A DNA stretch of 64,000 nucleotides, taken from the NCBI RefSeq assembly GCF_022760175.1, contig NZ_CP094326.1, positions 1,116,001 to 1,180,000 of the forward strand, in the 5' to 3' direction. The notes under the pieces are model-generated. The model was not told the DNA's origin, searched no databases, and worked only from the letters and a program-made list of their open reading frames with translations. A program made the position numbers and the translations under genes. The stretch comes from Zhouia spongiae (GTDB lineage: Bacteria; Bacteroidota; Bacteroidia; Flavobacteriales; Flavobacteriaceae). This document shows positions 26,301 to 35,300 of this stretch, piece by piece. Within the stretch, counting starts at the first letter, position 1. Each line of letters starts with the position of its first letter.

Positions 26301-29300
26301 CCGTCTAAACCGGTAAAGGTTGCCGTTGTTGCACCTGAACTGGTTGGTGCTATAGGCAACGTTATAGGATTGGTGGCTCCGGCTGCTGAAACAATTTCAA
26401 AGGTAAAAGGTCCGGTTCCATTATCGGGCACTGAAACCGAAACAGTACCATTATCGGCACCAAAACAGGTTTCGTCGGTGGAATGGTTAACCGCTATAAC
26501 AGGCTCTAACCTATTTGGAACCTCTATGGTAAATTCCTTTTTACACTCTGGTGTTGTGGTATTGTTATCGTAAATAGTAACCGTATAGGTTTCAGGAACT
26601 GTAATCACGGCATCAAAAGGATTTCCAGGCAATGCCTGTCTTAAAACTACAGTACCTAAACCATTGGTAATCTCGTAATCGTAACTGCCTGAACCATTTA
26701 ATACCTCGATAGTGATTTCCGCATCAGGAGAGATCGAACAATCAATAAGCTTTGTCAATAAAACAGAAGCTTCTAAAGTAGGGTATACGGTTACCGAGCT
26801 TGTAGCGGTACAGCCATTGCTGTCTATAACAGAAACATCGTATGTCCCTGCCGCTACATTGGTAAATACCCCGCCATTATCGACATACGTAACCCCATTA
26901 TCTATAGAATATAACAACGTAGCACCTCCACTGGCTGTGGCATTGATAGTTACGGTATGAGAAACAGCACAATTATCGACATCAACAGACGTAATAACCG
27001 GAGGCTGGGCAATATTTAATATTACGTCTCCAAGGTTCTTAGGACATCCGTATTGGTCTTCTACGCTTACGGTTACTGTTATAGAAGATGGGTTAGGAGT
27101 ATTGATCTGTGAAATCGGAACTTCTATAGGGTTATCGGTCGTATTGCTTATCGGTGCAACGAAGTCCGGGCTGGTTAAAGTGTAGTGGTAGGTACCCCCG
27201 CCACCTGTTATATTGTTTATTTGTACCAGTCCGGGCGTATCACAGGTAATATCCCTGATTGCTACAGGGGTTCCTGTAATATCATCTAATTCATCTAAGA
27301 AGAGGTTCTCGGTTGCTCCTACACACGAGTCTATTCCTCCGTCTACTTCAGTTACCTGTATAAAATAATTCCCAGGAGCTAAGCCTGTAACGGTTATATC
27401 TTGAGGGGATGCATACGGTTGATTCCCTCCGCTATTGGTTACAGGAACAGGAGTTCCAGAACTCATGTCAAAAACTTCCCATCTAAATTCATTCCCAAAA
27501 GGTAATTCATTATCGGTTACTGTGTAGGTTATCGTTCCGTTATTAGCACCGAAACACGAAGGAGTATAAGTAGATGTTATTTCTAAAGGTACGGTAATCA
27601 AGTCGTTAACATTCACATTACTCTGCCTTACACAACCTACTGCATCCTGTACATAGAACACATAGGTCCTACCGGGCACCAGGCCTGTAAACACATATGG
27701 CGTAAATTCATCTTGAGCCGGACTCGTCCAGGTTGCAGTAGCAGGATTAAAACTGGCCGGATCATCGGTATAAGCATAAACATAATCGGGTGAGCCTTCA
27801 CTACCTTGTACAGAAACTTGTAGTTCGTTACAATTTACCACAATAGCATGAATGGTAATATCCAAATCATCAAGAGGGTATGGTATTACAAATGGAGGGA
27901 AGTCTGTTTGACAAACGGTATTCCCGGATCCGTCAACCGTTCTCATAGATGGATTTACGGTTGTACCTGATACATATCCCGTTAATTGATCAGTGACTCC
28001 CGGATTTGAATTATCACCGATCCATGTATTACCACCATCGATACTAAACTCAATAGTTCCGAGCGTTGTAGGATAGTTTTCAAATCGCAATCCGAACAAA
28101 TTAGGATCTCCTGAACATGAACTTGGTGTTACACCGACAACATCTGCTGTTAACTCTTCAGGATTGTTAATAGTTACCGGGGTATCGGTTACCGTACATC
28201 CGGTGGCATCGGTAACATTAATGGTATAATTCCCCGGAGCAAGGTTATAATAGGTTTTGGTGTTATTAATAACATTATTCGTTGTTTCATTGGCAGCACC
28301 TCCATTATCCAGATCTATTATTTGATAGGTATAAGGTGCCATCCCTGAAGTTACCGTTATAGTTATTTGTCCGGTACCATCATGGCATTCAGGATCGGCA
28401 GGCACGGCTGTAATCGTTAAAGGAGTAGCCGGGTTTACAGTAACCGTTTCCATATATTCACAATGCGGATCGTTTGCATTATTATCCCATACATACACAT
28501 CGTAAATACCATCATTCCCGGTAGTAACCGTAAAGGTATTCGCAGTACTGAAATCAGCTACGGTTACAGTTGTTCCGGTTGACACAAAAGCATATTGCAG
28601 TGTGCCTATTCCTCCGCTTGCCGTTACGGTGATCTGTCCGTCGGAACAGCTGGTTAAATGGTCAACAGCTACAGTTGCCGTGATTTCCGGATTAATGTTG
28701 ATGGTTTCTGAGTCTACACATCCGTATGCATCCCTCACTTCAACCGTATAACTACCATTGACCAAATCGGTAAAGGTATGGGTTGTTGCGGTTGCCGGTG
28801 TCGGGGTTATCCAGGCACCACCATTAATTCTGAACATTAAATTCCCGTTGTTTCCAGATACATTTGCAGTAATCGTTCCATCGTTATTGCCCGTATAACA
28901 AGCTGTAGCATTTAGTGTCACTGAAGGGGAGACCGCTGCGTTAATAACCACCGGGGCAGCCGTTAAAGCCTCACAGCTATTGGCGTCCCTTACCCTGATA
29001 TTATAGGTTTCGGCCGGGAGGTTTGTAAAGGTCGTATTCGTGCCGTTAGCAGCGAAATCGTATCCGGCTACAATGCCGTTACTGTCTTCCAGTTGGTAAT
29101 GATAAGCCGCTGTACCCCCATAAGCAGATGCGGTAATAGAGGCCCCTGTAGTACAAGTTAAAGGAGAGTTCAACATAGCGGTAACCCCTAATAATGCAGG
29201 CTCTGTGATCGTTTGGGTCAGCACAACGGTACACCCGGCTATAGGATTATCGACATCTCTGACAGTAATTGTATAATCTCCTGCGGTTAATCCTGTAATC

Positions 29301-32300
29301 GTTTCAGGAGAGGTAGTAGCTGTGTTTACATATCCGGCGCCATTGATATCGTATTCGAAACCACCGGCGCCAAAATTTTCAACCTCAAATGTAATACTTC
29401 CATCAGATCCTCCATGACAGCTTACATGGGTACTTGCCGTAATTGAAGCCATGAACTCGAATCCGGCGGCTACATTTGCAGGAACCGTTGTTGTACAGGT
29501 CGTTCCTAAAGCGGCATTTCCGGTACCGTAATTTACACGTATGACATAATTTCCAACTGCAACATTGGCAAAAACATTATTATTTCCCTGAGTTGCGTAT
29601 TCGTATCCTGCAATCGGATTCCCGGCAGTGTCTTCCAACTGATACTCATAAGTACCGGCTGGTACCGCAGTAACTGTTAAATTACCCGAACCGTCACAAC
29701 TATAAATAATGGATGTACTTAATATTGGTTCTACAGGAAGTGGATCGATGATTACAGGTGTATCGAAACTACACGTAGTGGTGTTAAAATCCCTTACGCG
29801 AACCGTATATGTGCCATTTGTAAAAGTAGGGGTAAAGGTATAGTTTGTAGCAGTAGTTCCTCCGGCTGGTAACCACCCGGTCTGCCCATCTATGCTATAC
29901 TGATAAGTTCCGGAGCCTCCGGTAACATTCGCTATCGTAATCTGGGACTCAGCAGAACAGGTATAGGCCGTAGCACTCACATCAGCACCTAATTGACCCG
30001 GCTGATTAATTGTAATGGTAGCTGTATCGGGACATCCGTTATTATCGGTTACCGTAACATTATAAGTGCCTGCCGGCAAATTACCAAACCCTCCTGTGGT
30101 ATTGGTAATATCTATCCCTGCAATTGCATTTACAATACGATACGTGTATGGTGCGGTTCCTCCACTGCCTGTTAATGTAATGGAGCCATTAGTATCTCCG
30201 AAACAAGTAACATCGGTATGCGCTTCCGTAAAATCTACCGGGGCATCCTGGCCTATAACAACCTGAGTCGTTGCCTCACAGTATTCAACATTGCCATTGT
30301 TATCCCTTACGTACACATCATAAGTTCCGGTTGTAGTTACTGTAAATGTATTTCCTGCCTGGAAATTGGTGCCATCTATACTGTATACATAACTACCATC
30401 ACCGCCGCCGGCAGTAATTGTAATATCGGTACTTGCAGGCGATCCACAAGCCGGGATTATCCCTGCTACAGCAGCTATTGTTAACTCATTATCAATAATT
30501 ATTTGCTGCGTATCGGTACAATCTAAATCATCGCGTACGGTCACCGTATATGTCCCGGCACCTACGCTAAACGTATTTGTCGTACCAAAGGCACCTCCGT
30601 TAATACTGTATTCGTAGGGAGCTGTTCCTCCTGTAGCTGTTGCAGTAATAGTAACATTATCAGTGCCGTCGTAACACCCGCTACCTGCCAGTGTCAATGC
30701 TGGTGAAGTAGCCGGTTGCAGATCAAAAGTACGGTCGACAGAACAACCTCCTGCATCAGTAACCGTAACAGTGTATGTTCCTGTCTGGGTGAGTCCGTTA
30801 AATGTATTCGTTGACTGTGGCCCTTGTGTTGTACCGTCAGGATATGCTATTGTATATTGATATCCTCCCCATCCGGCAGTAGCCGTTATAACAACGCTTC
30901 CTGAAGGCGTAGAACACGACATAGGCGTTACATCTAATGTAGCGTTCAAAGCAGCCTGTGGTTCTTCTATATCTATGGTAACTGTTGTTGAACAGGAGTT
31001 TTCGTCAGTAATCACTACGGTATGTGTTCCGGAGGTTAATGCGGTTAACGCAATAGTTCCGCTATTCTGACCGGTAACCGGAGTTCCTCCAGCTACTGTA
31101 TAACTATACGACCCCTGAAAATCATTTACCGTGATGGTAGCTTCACCGTCCGTATTCCCTGAACATGAAATGTTGGTCTGTGCCGTTACTGAGGCCGTTA
31201 TCTGTTTGTTAATGGTAATCTGCTTTGTAGCTTCACATCCATAACCATCCTTTACATATACGTCGTAAGTGTCCGGAGTTAAGTTGTTGAAGGTATATTC
31301 ATCTGGTGCTGCCGTATTGGGATTGAACCAGGTAGATCCATCGAGGCTGAACTGGTAGTCACCGTTTCCGGAAGTTACTGTTACTGTGATTGTACCATTG
31401 TTGAGACCGACATTATAGCAATCTGTTGCGGACAAACCAAAGTCTATGGCCTCCGGAGCAGCTATTGTTACTGAGGCGGCAGCAGGAGCAGCGCAATCGT
31501 TAGCGTCTTTAGCACGAACTACATAACTACCCGCATTGGCAGCCCCTGTAATTGTGAAGACATTATTACTGCCATTATTATTATAATCATATCCTGCAAT
31601 CGGATTCCCGGCAGTGTCTTCCAGCTGATATTCATAGTTTCCTATGCCTCCCCCGGCATTAGCCGTGATAATAGCCGTATAACTATTGCTGCATGTCATT
31701 TCCTGCGTTACCTCTGCCGAAACCGTTACCGGCTCCGGAGCTGTTACTTCAACATCGAATTGGGCGGTACAGTTTGCCGTATCTCTTAAATCCCTTACAT
31801 AGACCGTATAAGTCCCTGCTGTTATCGGGGTCACTGAATTGTTTATCGTTACCGGAGAGCTTGTTGCTGTATACCAGGTGGTGCCGTCTATGGAATATTC
31901 AAACCCCTGGGCAGCATCAAAATTGCTAATACTGAATTCTATGGCACCGTCATTGCCCCCGTTACAGCTAACCGGGCTAACATCTATTGGTTCGGCTGTA
32001 AAAACTTTTCCGTTTATTGTAACAGGAATATCAACCGTAAGATCACACTTTTCCGGAACCTGATAAGCATGGATATCATCTATAGCTATGTCGTTGCCAC
32101 TTATTACTGTACTTTGGGTTCTGATAACAATATCCAGAGCCGTATTATTTCCCGGGTTTAGGTTTACGGTATACTCGTGCCAGTCGTCAGCATTATTATT
32201 TTTTGGTATTTCACTCGTAGATGTTTCTGCTATAACCCCGCTACTGCCCACCAATTGAACCACCACATAGGGGTCTGCCCCCGACGTGCCTGTACGCAAC

Positions 32301-35300
32301 AGGTTAAAGGCATTGAGAGATATTATAATGTCCTGATTTGGAATAACATCCTGAACACTTTGAGTGAATATCACCCCATTAGGCCCGGCCACATCGCCTA
32401 CATTTATGGCCATAAACCTTCCGTTTGCCTGTCCGGCATGATCGTTAGGTGAACGCCAGGTTCCGTGGGGATAGGCTATACGCGAAGTTACTGAATACTC
32501 CCCGTCGTTTAATTGTACATTATTTATTCCTTGAGGGTCGCAACTATTAGGAGCTGCCATGCTTTGTGATTCATAGCAATATACCGAGCCTATGTTCGGG
32601 CTGGTGGTATTGGCTCCTGCGCCAAAATCTTCTTTTAACAGGTTGGAATAGGTTACATAATTCGGGTTGTTATAATGTATGGTAATGGTATGTTCGCCGT
32701 CTGCCAGATCATTTACCGTTAAGCTGCTTCCGGTACCTGAAGGTGTTCCGTTCACATCGTAGGTGTACTCATACTCAGGGATGCTAGGGGTAAGGACAAT
32801 GTTTCCTGTTCCGTCGCAATTATAGGTATAAACCACATCGGCCGTTGGTGCTTCCGGCAGGTCCGGAATTTCTATTTCCATCGGGAATATACAATTTCTG
32901 CTGTCTTTAATGAACAACGTATGAGTATCGGCAGACAGATACCCTACAGGATTGTTACTGTAGGATGTTCCACCGTCAAAACTGTATTCATAAGGCGGTG
33001 TACCTCCCAACGGATTGGTAATGCGCACCTCTGCCAGTGTTTCATCGTTGGAATCACAACCCGGAAGTTTGGACACTCCTGCAGAAGCCGTTAAACGATC
33101 GGGTTCTGTAATCGTAACCGTTTCAGAAGAAGTACAGGTTTGGTCGCCATATGTTTGTGTTACTGTTACTTCATAATTTACACCGGCACTTAGGCCCGTA
33201 AATTCCCCTGTCTGGGAATTCACCGTGGTACCGTCGGGTTTTTCCAGAACGTAACTTAAAATATAAGGTGTTGTAGGTGTCGTATGGTTTACCGTTATAC
33301 TTCCGTCGTTCGATTGAAAACAACTTAGATCTGTTTTACTCCAGGTCCATGCTATAGGTGAAGCGTATTCTATTGTTATTTCCTGCGAGGACACGCTACA
33401 GTTATTCCCATCTACCACTACAAAAATATAGGTGCCCTGTTCTCCGGGTTGAAAGGTAAATTCGTTTTCCTGCTGATAATTACCGGCCGGAATGTTATTT
33501 GCATCACCGTAGTTTACGGCCGGTGCCGTTGCACCGGTACCGGGTATATATTGCAAAATGGCATAAGCATGTGTTCCGGTACCTCCTGACGAACTAACTT
33601 CTATTAACCCATCGTTACAGGTTATATTTTCGATAAGTCTTGCTTCTATATCGAGATCGTACGGATCTATGGTCACTTCTCTTTCAAAATAACAGTTCAC
33701 TTCCTGCGTACTCCCGTCTGCCGATGGTTTCTGCGTAAAGGCTTTTACCGTATATGTCCCGGCATTCTGATCTTCAAAAACATGTTGTTTTTCGGCTATG
33801 GTATGCCCTTCAGCGCTGGCTATAAGAGTTGTTCCCTGCCATAACTCAAAATAATATACAGGGTCTACGTCGTTGATGGTTACAGTTATATCTCCTTTTC
33901 CTTCACAATCGGCATCGGTGGTGCTTGCTGTACCGCTAAAATTCCTTTCCCTGATCCCAATTTCTTGTGATGTAAACACACATGCATTATCTACATTATA
34001 TTGCCTGGTCTCTACGATATAAATCCCGGCATGGTCTATAGCAAATGTCTGATTGAAACTCCAGTCCTGTACCGGCTGGTATGTTCCGTTTATGTCTTCC
34101 AGCAACCTGATTTCGTATGTATTATTACCCGGCACATCGTTCACCTGTATTTCTCCGGGCTGAGAACACATAATATCCCTGGAAACATAGGTTGGGTCGA
34201 AAGGATTGGTATATACATTAAAATAAAAACGGTCTACGCATCCTCCATCGAATTGCGCCACCAGTCTGTATTCACCTGCTTCACTAACAGTAAAGGCAGA
34301 GCCTGACCCTACGTTATGCCACTGGCAGGTACTGTTTTTATTGGCACAGGTATCGTGGATATCAAGGTTTTCACAACCCGCATCTATTTTTTCCCAGGAA
34401 ATAGATTGTGCTCCAACAATATTTGTGTTGATCGTTCGACTGGCATTGCCACCACATAAAAATAGTTTCACAAGATCGTCACCGTCGTCCGGGCAAGTAA
34501 CTACGTCATCGGCATAGGATAATAACGGGTTTTCCAATCCGCTGTTAAAGAGCTCCACTTCGAAAAACTCTTCAAAGCTTAAACAGGTACCACCGGTATT
34601 TTTCTTGATCACTTTATAGTTTCCGACAGTTGTAACTGTATAGGTTTGAGAATTCGCCCCTGCAATATCCACATAAGTTCCGGAACCATTATCCTTCTGC
34701 CACTGATATGTATCGAATCCGCTTCCTGCAACAAGTTCGGTACTGCTACCACACAGAACAACGGTATTCGGCTTATTACAATCGTCTATATCTACCAAAA
34801 AGTTGGTCGATCCGGGGGCAGGGAAGTCACATGCCACATAATCTGAATAACTGGGATCATCGGTTACCGGAGCATCATTCAATTCGCCACTATATGAAGA
34901 ATAGGCCTGGTTTTTTATTTCGTTTGAACAGGCATCGCGTAACTCGCTACAATCTTCTACTACCTGAACATCGATCCGAATATCATATTCGACCCCTTGT
35001 TCTTCTCCATCTTGCTTTTTGGTAACATATTGATCAGGGATCTGTATTATTAGTTCACGGGTATTGGCATCATATGAATATGTAGCTCCCGGAATCCCTG
35101 AAAGATCTATACTTTGAAAAATCACATTGGTAGGGAGTACATCCCTGATCGTATACCCTACAGCATCGTCGTTCCCGTCGTTTCTGAAAGTAAGCACATA
35201 GTCGATTAAATCTCCAAAATGCACGTCCTGCCCTTCTATATCCGTTCCCGACTGATCTTGAACATTTTTTAAAAGAACGATCTCCGGGCCTATAATCTCA

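Noticed and set aside
20909-35025. Many plus-strand open frames of 60-160 codons inside sprB
   Set aside because: They are antisense shadows of a Gly/Thr/Val-rich repeat gene and have no starts, promoters or family patterns of their own.
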